NCBI GenBank assembly: GCA_009993605.1
Contig: JAACTB010000012.1
Span: forward strand, 1-64,000
DNA length: 64,000 bases
Direction: 5' to 3'
Source of the DNA: Erythrobacter sp.
GTDB taxonomy: Bacteria; Pseudomonadota; Alphaproteobacteria; Sphingomonadales; Sphingomonadaceae
This document shows, piece after piece, positions 57,494 through 64,000 of this stretch; within the stretch, counting starts at the first letter, position 1; each line of letters starts with the position of its first letter. A model generated the notes under the pieces. The model saw only the letters and a list, made by a program, of their open reading frames with translations. It was not told the DNA's origin and searched no databases. A program made the position numbers and the translations under genes.

Positions 57494-58897
57494 ATGAAAC
57501 CGACCGTCATCATCATCGGACGCCCCAATGTGGGCAAATCCACTCTGTTCAATCGGCTGATCGGCAAGAAGCTGGCGCTGGTGGACGATCAGCCCGGCGT
57601 CACGCGCGACCGGCGGATGGGCGATGCGGAGATCGCGGGGCTGCAATTCACCGTGGTCGACACCGCCGGGTGGGAGGACGAAGACGCGGAGACGCTTCCC
57701 GGCCGGATGCGCGCGCAGACCGAAGTCAGCATCGAAGGCGCCGATGCGGCCATGTTCGTGATCGATGCGCGCGCCGGGCTGACCCCGCTCGACGAGGAGA
57801 TCGGGCGCTGGTTGCGGCAGCAGAGCGTGCCGGTCGTGCTGGTCGCCAACAAGGCCGAAGGGCGCGCGGGCGAAGCGGGCGTTTTCGAAAGCTATGGCCT
57901 CGGCCTCGGAGAGCCGGTGGCGCTGTCGGCCGAACACGGCGAAGGGGTGGCGGATCTCTTCGGCGCCTTGTGGCCGGTGATCGGCGAGAAGGCGGAGGCC
58001 GCCGACGAAATCGAACAGGTCGAAGATGACGACGACGACGAAGAACGTCCCCGCGGCCCCCTCAAGCTCGCCATCGTGGGGCGGCCCAATGCGGGCAAGT
58101 CCACGCTCATCAATCGGCTTCTGGGCGAAAACCGCCTGCTGACCGGGCCCGAGGCCGGGATCACGCGCGATTCGATCGCGGTCGACTGGAGCTGGACCAA
58201 TCCACGCGATGGCGAAACGCGCGAAATCCGCCTGATCGACACGGCGGGAATGCGCAAAAAGGCGCGCGTGGTCGAAAAGCTCGAGAAACTGTCGGTCGCC
58301 GATGCGCGCCGCGCGGTGGATTTCGCCGAGGTCGTCGTCCTGCTGCTCGATGCGACAAAGGGGCTCGAACATCAGGATTTGAAGATCGCCGACATGGTCC
58401 TGCAGGAAGGCCGCGCGCTAATGATCGCGATCAACAAATGGGACGTTGCCGGACAGGAACCGGGCGGCAATGCCAGCGCTCTGTTCAACGGAATCAAGGG
58501 CGCGCTCGAGGATGGGCTGGCACAGGTGCGCGGCTTGCCGGTGCTGGCCGTCAGCGCGAAGACCGGCAAGGGTCTCGACACCATGCTGAACGCCGCCTTC
58601 GAACTGCGCGAGACCTGGTCGAAGCGCGTCTCCACCGCCGCGCTCAATCGCTGGTTCGACGATGCGCTGGAAGCCAATCCCCCGCCCGCGCCCGGCGGCA
58701 AGCGGATCAAGCTGCGCTATATCACGCAGGCCGGGACTCGTCCGCCGCGCTTCGTGGTATTCGGCACGCGGCTCGACATGCTGCCGAAAAGCTACGAACG
58801 TTATCTCGTCAACGGCATCCGCGCCAAGCTGGGCTTCGACGCGGTGCCGGTGCGCGTCGTCCTCAAAAGCGCGAAGAACCCCTACGCCTCGTCATGA
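57494..58897 (+). CDS. der: Ribosome biogenesis GTPase Der (EngA)
   Basis: Double-GTPase of 467 residues needed for 50S ribosome assembly. First G domain: GRPNVGKSTLFN (P loop), DTAGWED, NKAEG. Second G domain: GRPNAGKSTLIN, DTAGMRKKARV, NKWDV, with an acidic linker (EDDDDDEERP) between them. The C-terminal KH-like domain ends with IRAKLGFDAVPVRVVLK. ATG 57494 is the family start. The stop overlaps the next gene (ATGA). Confidence 0.97.
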   Translation: MKPTVIIIGRPNVGKSTLFNRLIGKKLALVDDQPGVTRDRRMGDAEIAGLQFTVVDTAGWEDEDAETLPGRMRAQTEVSIEGADAAMFVIDARAGLTPLDEEIGRWLRQQSVPVVLVANKAEGRAGEAGVFESYGLGLGEPVALSAEHGEGVADLFGALWPVIGEKAEAADEIEQVEDDDDDEERPRGPLKLAIVGRPNAGKSTLINRLLGENRLLTGPEAGITRDSIAVDWSWTNPRDGETREIRLIDTAGMRKKARVVEKLEKLSVADARRAVDFAEVVVLLLDATKGLEHQDLKIADMVLQEGRALMIAINKWDVAGQEPGGNASALFNGIKGALEDGLAQVRGLPVLAVSAKTGKGLDTMLNAAFELRETWSKRVSTAALNRWFDDALEANPPPAPGGKRIKLRYITQAGTRPPRFVVFGTRLDMLPKSYERYLVNGIRAKLGFDAVPVRVVLKSAKNPYASS

Positions 58898-59415
58898 TCG
58901 CCGACCTGCTGACTTCCGCCGTACCAGTGGCGTCCGACATTCTCGAGCGCACGGCGAGCACGCCGCGCGTGCAGCAGATCGTTTCCCTGAGCCTCGCGCC
59001 CGCCTTCCTGCTGGCCGCGATCGGGGCGATCATGAACGTCCTGGTCAGCCGTATGATCTGGATCGCCAACCGGATCGAGCGCATCGACGACCGTATCGAG
59101 GATGGCCGGACCGACCCGCAGGACGAGGAACGCGTCTGGCTGGAAAAGCGACGCGCGCTGGCGCAGGTCGCGGTGATGTTCGGCACGGGTGCGGCGTCCG
59201 TCATCAGCCTGGTGATCGCGCTCCTGTTCATAAGCGCCTGGATCGAGGCGCAGATCGGCACACTGATCGCGGCCTGCTGGATCCTGACCATGGTGCTGCT
59301 GATAATCGGCCTGATCTATTTCTTCCGCGAGACTCGCCTCGCCGCGATCGGCATCAGATACCCGCGCTCGCCGCGCAAGCGGTTCTGGCAGCGCCGCGAG
59401 CGCAAGCGCGACTGA
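58894..59415 (+). CDS. DUF2721 family membrane protein
   Basis: Protein of 173 residues with three transmembrane segments (about 26-48, 90-108 and 115-133) separated by a charged cytoplasmic loop (RIERIDDRIEDGRTDPQDEERVWLEKRRAL in pieces) that may form a coiled coil. SLAPAFLLAAIGAIMNVL and the rest match DUF2721, function unknown. It is coupled to der by ATGA overlap. Confidence 0.87.
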   Translation: MIADLLTSAVPVASDILERTASTPRVQQIVSLSLAPAFLLAAIGAIMNVLVSRMIWIANRIERIDDRIEDGRTDPQDEERVWLEKRRALAQVAVMFGTGAASVISLVIALLFISAWIEAQIGTLIAACWILTMVLLIIGLIYFFRETRLAAIGIRYPRSPRKRFWQRRERKRD

Positions 59416-59555
59416 CCCGGCGGTTCGGGTTCGGGGCGCGCGACAGCACATTTGCGCCAAGACGTTACGGAATTGCGGGCGGACGAGCGCTCTCACCATA
59501 CTCCGTTCACAAGCGCGGCCTCATATCTCCATGATCCCGCGCGAAGGAGAGGAAT

Positions 59556-59774
59556 GTGGGCAGAGTTCAGATCGTGATCCGGCCCCTCGACAATGCGGGC
59601 GCGCATTCGAACGGTTGCGATACCGAGCTGGATAGCGACAGCGTCGAATCCGCCTTGCTCGTGTCCGACATCAACCTGGTTCGCGGGAGCGCCGAACTGT
59701 TTGCCGACGGCAAGCGCATCGCGCGCCTCATCAAGCGCGGCACCGGCCACGCTCCGTTCTGGGAGCTCGGCTGA
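59556..59774 (+). CDS. Small hypothetical protein
   Basis: Protein of 72 residues started at GTG 59556, which has AAGGAGAGG just upstream. Soluble, with VSDINLVRGSAELFADGKRIARLIKRG in the second half, suggesting a small beta-rich fold. No family recognised. It lies alone between DUF2721 and the convergent bacterioferritin gene. Confidence 0.6.
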   Translation: MGRVQIVIRPLDNAGAHSNGCDTELDSDSVESALLVSDINLVRGSAELFADGKRIARLIKRGTGHAPFWELG

Positions 59775-59818
59775 CGATGCGGCGCGCGTGACGGCCCGGC
59801 GCGAGTCGGGCCATCCGC

Positions 59819-60352
59819 TTAATTGCCGTTGCCGTCTCCGCCGCCAAGGCCCCAGGCGCCGCCTTCATTGCCGTCTTCCCCGGCAGCCGCGCTCTGGAGC
59901 TGGATGTAATTCTGCTCGCCCATCCGCACGATCATGTCGAACTGCTTTTCGAGGAAATCGACATGCTCCTCCTCGTTGCGGAGGATCTTCTCGAACAACT
60001 GGCCGGAGGTGAAATCCTTGACCTGCTGGCAGTAATCGGCGGCTTCGCGCAGCAGCGGGATCGCCTCCATCTCCAGCGCGAGATCGGCTTCCAGCACTTC
60101 CTTGACCGATTCGCCGACCTTCAATTTGTGCAGGGCCTGGAAATTGGGCAGCCCATCGAGGAACAGGATGCGATCCGCCAGCCAGTCGGCGTGTTCCATC
60201 TCCTCGATCGATTCCTTGCGCTCGTACGCGGCGAGCTTGAAGACGCCCCAATTGTCCAGAACGCGGTAGTGCAACCAATACTGGTTGATCGCGGTCAGCT
60301 CGTTGGTGAGCGCTTTGTTGAGATAGTCGATGACCTTTTCGTCGCCCTTCAC
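59819..60352 (-). CDS. bfr: Bacterioferritin
   Basis: Iron-storage protein of 177 residues forming 24-subunit shells with haem. The start MKGDEKVIDYLNKALTNELTAINQY is canonical; ferroxidase ligands lie in NELTAINQY, ESIEEMEHAD (with the haem-ligand Met of the EEMEHAD motif) and ILRNEEEHVDFLE. The C-terminus carries a Gly/Asn/Asp-rich extension of about 20 residues (EDGNEGGAWGLGGG) beyond the usual end. It lies downstream of bfd on the same strand. Confidence 0.96.
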   Translation of the reverse strand: MKGDEKVIDYLNKALTNELTAINQYWLHYRVLDNWGVFKLAAYERKESIEEMEHADWLADRILFLDGLPNFQALHKLKVGESVKEVLEADLALEMEAIPLLREAADYCQQVKDFTSGQLFEKILRNEEEHVDFLEKQFDMIVRMGEQNYIQLQSAAAGEDGNEGGAWGLGGGDGNGN

Positions 60353-60477
60353 CGGGGGTCTCCTGCCAGAGGGAATTTACCGCTGCGGTATGGGGGACGG
60401 GTCATCGGCTGGCAAGCCCGTAAGCTCTTAAAAATAGCGGATTTCCGCCATTGCGAGCGCGTTTCAATAGCGCGCGA

Positions 60478-60672
60478 TCAGGCCGCGACGTGTTCGGGAA
60501 CGAAGGCCATTTCGCGTTCCTCGTCCACGATCTCGTCCGCTTCGCACAGGCACGCGCCGCAATTGGGCGTCTTGCCCAAGGCGGCATAGCAAGCCTCCGC
60601 ATCGCCCGGACAATGGCGGGCCACGCGGCGCAGATCGTTTTCGCGGATGGCGTTGCAGATACAGACGTACAC
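60478..60672 (-). CDS. bfd: Bacterioferritin-associated ferredoxin
   Basis: [2Fe-2S] ferredoxin of 64 residues that reduces ferritin iron for release from Bfr. The cluster ligands C4, C6 (YVCICN), C38 and C41 (NCGAC) have the spacing of E. coli Bfd. GTG 60672 is chosen because GGGAG lies upstream at normal distance and the family starts here; an ATG at 60705 would add 11 residues. A Fur/RirA-like box lies at 60718-60732. It precedes bfr by 125 bp. Confidence 0.93.
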   Translation of the reverse strand: MYVCICNAIRENDLRRVARHCPGDAEACYAALGKTPNCGACLCEADEIVDEEREMAFVPEHVAA

Positions 60673-60717
60673 GCGCGCTACTCTCCCGTTGCGATCGATT
60701 CGCATTCACAGGAGTAG

Positions 60718-60732
60718 TGAGAGTTATTCTCA
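60718..60732. promoter_or_regulatory. Candidate iron-responsive operator of bfd
   Basis: TGAGAGTTATTCTCA: an inverted repeat TGAGA/TCTCA, fitting both the 7-1-7 Fur pattern and the TGA-N9-TCA iron-rhizobial operator. It lies 46 bp upstream of the bfd start. Confidence 0.62.
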
Positions 60733-60755
60733 ATAGCAAGGGTGAGGGTGCTTTT

Positions 60756-62066
60756 TTAGCGCCGGAGCGCGAAGAGCCGTCCATAGGTCAGGCAGCGCCA
60801 GAGCCATTCGAGCGGGCCATACCGATACCGCTCCAGCCATGGTTTCGACCATAGAAGCATCAAAGCCCAGGCGATCACCACGACCCCATACAGCGCGCCG
60901 CGCGACAATTCGCCGAACAGCCCCCCCGCCCAGCCATGGAAGACGAACATCATCACCACCGACGTCCCGAGATAATTGGTGAAGGCCGCCCTGCCCGCCG
61001 CCGACACCCGCACGGCCAGCCAGCCGCGTGCAGTCTCGCCCCACAGCGCGAGCAGAGCGAGAAGGCCCAGCCCCATGAAGAGGCGCGGGAAATGCGACCA
61101 GCCGATAAAGGCCGCCATCGTGTCCCAATACCCGAACCCGCCGGCACGGACCGCCAGCGCAATCCACAGCGTCAGCGCCCCGCCGATCAGCACGCCCGCC
61201 CATCCCCAGAGCTTCTGTTTGCGGCGATCGATCGCGCCCGAGAACAGCCCCTTGCGATACAGCGCCATGCCCATCAGCATCAGCGGAAGCGTCTCGAGCC
61301 AGAACAGCAAGAGCATGGATAAAGGCTCGGTCGCGTTGACGGTGAGATTGCGCCCCACCAGCCCGCCATAATCGCCGCTCGCGATCAGGTCGGCGTCGAT
61401 CATGTCCTCGGCGATGGCTTCGTCCTGCGCGTCGACCATAACGCCCTGTACCTCCGCCCGCGTCTCGGCATTGCCCGGAATGGTCCCGTTCGCGCTCATC
61501 ACCATGGACGCCGCCATCGCAGCATAGACGATCCCGCCGACGCAATAGCCCAGCACGCCGAGGATGAACTGGTTGCGGCGCACCATCTTCGCGAAGGGCA
61601 GCACGGCGAGGCCGGAGACGGCGTAGAGGAACAGGATGTCGCCGGTCCAGATCAGGAAGAAATGGATGAGGCCGAACAGGCCCAGCCATAAAAGGCGGCG
61701 TACCTGGAGCCAGCGCCCCTGCCCGCGCGCCCAGGCCTTTTCGAGAAACAGATAGAGCCCGGCCCCGAACAGAAGCGAGAACAGCGCCCGCATCTTGCCG
61801 TCGACGAGGACGAACTGCGCCACCCACATCCAGTTCTCCGCCTCGCCATGGGGCGTCAGGAAGGCGTCGGGATACATATAGGCGGCGAATGGCTGGCCGA
61901 AGGCGACGATATTCGCCGCGAGGATGCCCATCACCGCGATGCCGCGAATGAAATCGAGGCTGGCGATCCGATCAGGCGAAGCACCCAATGGCATAGCGCC
62001 AAGTGGCGCGGCGCCAGCCTGCGGCTGATCGGGCGCGGCAGCGATCGGCTGTTCGGTATCGGTCAT
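60756..62066 (-). CDS. DUF418 family membrane protein
   Basis: Protein of 436 residues with about eight to ten transmembrane segments. SLDFIRGIAVMGILAANIVAFG near the N-terminus and the C-terminal SAAGRAAFTNYLGTSVVMMFVFHGW and GPLEWLWRCLTYG in pieces identify DUF418, relatives of acyltransferase-like membrane proteins; the function is not established. ATG 62066 is the likely start; ATG 62087 in frame is seven codons earlier. Confidence 0.9.
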   Translation of the reverse strand: MTDTEQPIAAAPDQPQAGAAPLGAMPLGASPDRIASLDFIRGIAVMGILAANIVAFGQPFAAYMYPDAFLTPHGEAENWMWVAQFVLVDGKMRALFSLLFGAGLYLFLEKAWARGQGRWLQVRRLLWLGLFGLIHFFLIWTGDILFLYAVSGLAVLPFAKMVRRNQFILGVLGYCVGGIVYAAMAASMVMSANGTIPGNAETRAEVQGVMVDAQDEAIAEDMIDADLIASGDYGGLVGRNLTVNATEPLSMLLLFWLETLPLMLMGMALYRKGLFSGAIDRRKQKLWGWAGVLIGGALTLWIALAVRAGGFGYWDTMAAFIGWSHFPRLFMGLGLLALLALWGETARGWLAVRVSAAGRAAFTNYLGTSVVMMFVFHGWAGGLFGELSRGALYGVVVIAWALMLLWSKPWLERYRYGPLEWLWRCLTYGRLFALRR

Positions 62067-62133
62067 TCTGTCCCCCGTGGTCCCCACCCGGTCTTAGCGA
62101 TCCCGGGCGGAGAGGAAAGGGGGAGGTCGGCGA

Positions 62134-63222
62134 TCAGCGGGTGACGAGGCAGTCCTGGCCGCCGCGCTTCAGCGCCGAACAGGCACTTTCGGCAGCATCG
62201 CGGCTGGGATAGCCCACCGCCATCACCTTGGTGAGGCGCCCGGCCGCTTCGCGTTCGACCCGCGCGCCGCCGAGAGCGGAATTGTTCGCCAGGCGGCTCG
62301 CCAGCCTGTCCGCATTGCCGCTATCGCCGAATGCGCCGAGCTGCAATTTCCAGTCCCCGGTCATCCGCGCGCTCGTGCTTGCAGGAGCGGCGGTGGCGGC
62401 GGCAGCGCTCGCTGCGACGGCTGCGTTTGCGGATGCGACCTGCGAGGCAGGCTTGCCGGGGACCGGCGCGGGCCGCGCCCCGTTCGACGGGAGAGTGTAA
62501 TCGGCCCCGGCGCTGTCGGCGTCCGCTACCTGTACGGCGCGCGGCTGGCTCGCGGCGGCATTGCCCGACGTCGCCACAGGCGTCGCCACCGGGGCGGTCC
62601 CCAGATCGATCGCGGCGAGCTGGCGCGCGCGATTGGCGTCGGCCTCGCTCTTGATCTGCTGGGCGAGGACCTGCGCCTGCTGGCGATCGGCGAGCGGGAC
62701 GAATTCGTCCATCTGCGCCATCGCCGCGCGGGCCTGCGGAAGGCCGCTATTGTTGGCGAGCGTCAGCAGCGCATAGGCGCGCGGCCAGTCCTTTTCCGCC
62801 AGATCGCCGTTGAAGTGCGCGACGCCCAGAAGATATTGCGCGCGCGGATCGCCCCGGTCCGCAGCTGCCGCGATATAGGGCATGGCCGCCTCGCGCCGCC
62901 CGTCCTCGAACAGCATCAGCCCGTAATTGTCCGATGCCTGGACATGGCCCTGCGCGGCGGCGGCGGCATAGAGCGCCTCTGCCTGCGCCTTGTCCGCATC
63001 GACCCCGCGCCCCAGCCTGTAGGCCTGCGCCAGATTGAACTGCGCATCGGCATCGCCCGCCTGCGCCGGACCCGACCATTCGCGCACCGCCGTGGCGTAA
63101 TCGCCCGCCGACCAGGCATCGACTCCGGCCTTCACATCCGCGAGCGCGGGCGCGCCGATTGCGAGGAGGCAGCCGGCCAGTACGCCGCTGCCGAGAGTGC
63201 GAATAAGGGAAGAAGATGCCAT
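62134..63222 (-). CDS. Exported Sel1-repeat protein with SPOR domain
   Basis: Protein of 362 residues: signal peptide (SGVLAGCLLAIGAPALA), Sel1/TPR-like repeats (about 30-160: DADAQFNLAQAYRLGRGVDADKAQAEALY and DPRAQYLLGVAHF), a Pro/Ala/Ser-rich linker, and a C-terminal SPOR domain (about 285-360: WKLQLGAFGDSGNADRLASRL, KVMAVGYPSRDAAESACSAL). SPOR domains bind glycan strands lacking stem peptides at the division site, so this is a cell-envelope protein. ATG 63222 is used. It is divergent from the ParA gene. Confidence 0.88.
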   Translation of the reverse strand: MASSSLIRTLGSGVLAGCLLAIGAPALADVKAGVDAWSAGDYATAVREWSGPAQAGDADAQFNLAQAYRLGRGVDADKAQAEALYAAAAAQGHVQASDNYGLMLFEDGRREAAMPYIAAAADRGDPRAQYLLGVAHFNGDLAEKDWPRAYALLTLANNSGLPQARAAMAQMDEFVPLADRQQAQVLAQQIKSEADANRARQLAAIDLGTAPVATPVATSGNAAASQPRAVQVADADSAGADYTLPSNGARPAPVPGKPASQVASANAAVAASAAAATAAPASTSARMTGDWKLQLGAFGDSGNADRLASRLANNSALGGARVEREAAGRLTKVMAVGYPSRDAAESACSALKRGGQDCLVTR

Positions 63223-63504
63223 CGTAAGTCTCCGCCGATCCATGGCCCCGTATCGATCCTGCGTCGATCCCGCGGGGCGCTTTCGCCCACTCTATAGTAA
63301 ACCGGGCGTTAGCAAAACGTTGCCATGCCCGAACCAGAAGCCGCCCGTCTTGCCGAGCGCACGAAGGGCAACCGAACCGCGCGCCGCCTTAACTTAAAAT
63401 TTAGGGTAGTCTGCGATTCCCCGGATCGAACGTTCGCCCATCGCGGACGAAATCGATCGAACGAGATGGTCCGTGCGATCGAGGTATTTTCGGGGGACCA
63501 GGCT

Positions 63505-64000
63505 TTGCGTGTACTGGCATTGGCATCGCAGAAGGGCGGATCGGGCAAGACGACCCTGTCCGGGCACCTCGCCGTGCAGGCGCAGCGGGCGGGCGCGGGG
63601 CCCGTGGTGCTGATCGATATCGACCCGCAGGGCTCGCTCGCCGATTGGTGGAACGAGCGCGAGGCGGAATATCCCGCCTTCGCCCAGACCACCGTGGCCC
63701 GACTCGCCGGCGATCTCGTGATGCTGCGCCAGCAGGGCTTCAAGCTTGCGGTGATCGACACCCCGCCCGCCATCACCATGGCCATCCAGTCCGTGATCTC
63801 GGTTGCCGAGCTGATCGTCGTGCCCACCCGGCCTTCTCCACACGATCTGCGCGCCGTGGGCGCCACGGTCGATCTGTGCGAGCGCGCGGGCAAGCCGCTG
63901 GTCTTCGTGGTCAACGGCGCGACGCCCAAGGCGCGGATCACCTCCGAAGCCGCCGTCGCCCTGTCGCAGCACGGCACGGTCGCGCCGATCACGCTCCACC
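63505..64000 (+). CDS. ParA family ATPase (partial, C-terminus outside window)
   Basis: P-loop ATPase; 165 codons are visible before the right edge. Deviant Walker A ASQKGGSGKTTLSGHLA, switch region DIDPQGSLADWW, Walker B LAVIDTPPAI, VPTRPSPHDLRAVG. It belongs to the short ParA/MinD-like proteins that position cellular cargo. TTG 63505 is chosen because GGGGGA lies upstream and the homologous N-terminus (RVLALASQKGG) starts here; ATG 63466 in frame would add 13 residues. Divergent from the SPOR protein, which suggests a link to division or envelope organisation. Confidence 0.9.
   Translation, partial: MRVLALASQKGGSGKTTLSGHLAVQAQRAGAGPVVLIDIDPQGSLADWWNEREAEYPAFAQTTVARLAGDLVMLRQQGFKLAVIDTPPAITMAIQSVISVAELIVVPTRPSPHDLRAVGATVDLCERAGKPLVFVVNGATPKARITSEAAVALSQHGTVAPITLH

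Noticed and set aside
57385-58372. 327-codon leftward open frame
   Set aside because: Antisense to der, which has both GTPase motif sets intact.

Overview
The window is 64 kb of GC-rich alphaproteobacterial chromosome. The gene content (three TonB-dependent receptors, a ChpT phosphotransferase, a DUF3297 protein, a SPOR/Sel1 protein divergent from a ParA ATPase, a trigger factor with a lysine/alanine tail, many ATGA/GTGA gene overlaps) fits Sphingomonadales, most likely an Erythrobacteraceae-type marine sphingomonad. No plasmid, prophage or CRISPR signature was seen.

Layout. 1-1.9 kb: exported M16 peptidase, cut by the left edge. 2.1-5.3 kb: a lower-GC patch with a DUF998 / methyltransferase / membrane-protein operon, a divergent MarR regulator, a tRNA-Ser 3'-end fragment and a frameshifted IS1182-type transposase remnant; it looks like a decayed island. 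5.4-9.6 kb: a sulfotransferase-like gene and, divergent from it, a tightly coupled six-gene operon that begins with a YqcI/YcgG (GntA-like) haem enzyme and a DUF1989 protein and ends with a glycosyltransferase. 9.6-14.4 kb: sugar cluster with a fused sucrose-phosphate synthase/phosphatase, two more glycosyltransferases and a Crp/Fnr regulator. 14.6-19.5 kb: an ECF sigma/anti-sigma pair with a subtilisin-like protease, a Ser/Gly/Ala-rich secreted protein and a small secreted protein. 19.7-29.9 kb: catabolic region with paired MarR regulators and paired esterases, a carboxymuconolactone-decarboxylase-like protein, an SDR, a TonB receptor and trehalase. 29-34.6 kb: LysR/pirin/azoreductase, an Nramp-like carrier and a BCCT carrier. 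34.8-39.5 kb: TonB receptor plus TPR-sulfotransferase. 39.5-48.3 kb: mostly core functions (amidase, ChpT, JAMM protein, RluD-type synthase, RpoH, MtgA, CDF zinc exporter, ClpX, ClpP). 48.5-53.7 kb: TonB-receptor-like protein, amidase, Na+/H+ antiporter. 53.8-64 kb: trigger factor, tRNA-Leu, small disordered proteins behind an EcfG-type promoter, Der GTPase, bacterioferritin and Bfd, DUF418, SPOR/Sel1 and the start of a ParA ATPase.

The most original observation is at 16.3-19.5 kb. A bipartite element, GGAT(T/G)AA-15 bp-CGTTT, stands with identical spacing in front of the subtilisin, the Ser/Gly/Ala-rich protein and the small secreted protein, and as two overlapping divergent copies between the subtilisin and the sigma factor. 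It reads as the target promoter of the local ECF sigma factor and defines a small regulon of exported proteins. The second is the 6.2-9.6 kb operon, which may make or modify an N-oxygenated compound of unknown structure.

Start codons were chosen from ribosome binding sites, signal peptides and overlaps. Several genes seem to use TTG, GTG or rarer starts, and these cases are noted entry by entry.
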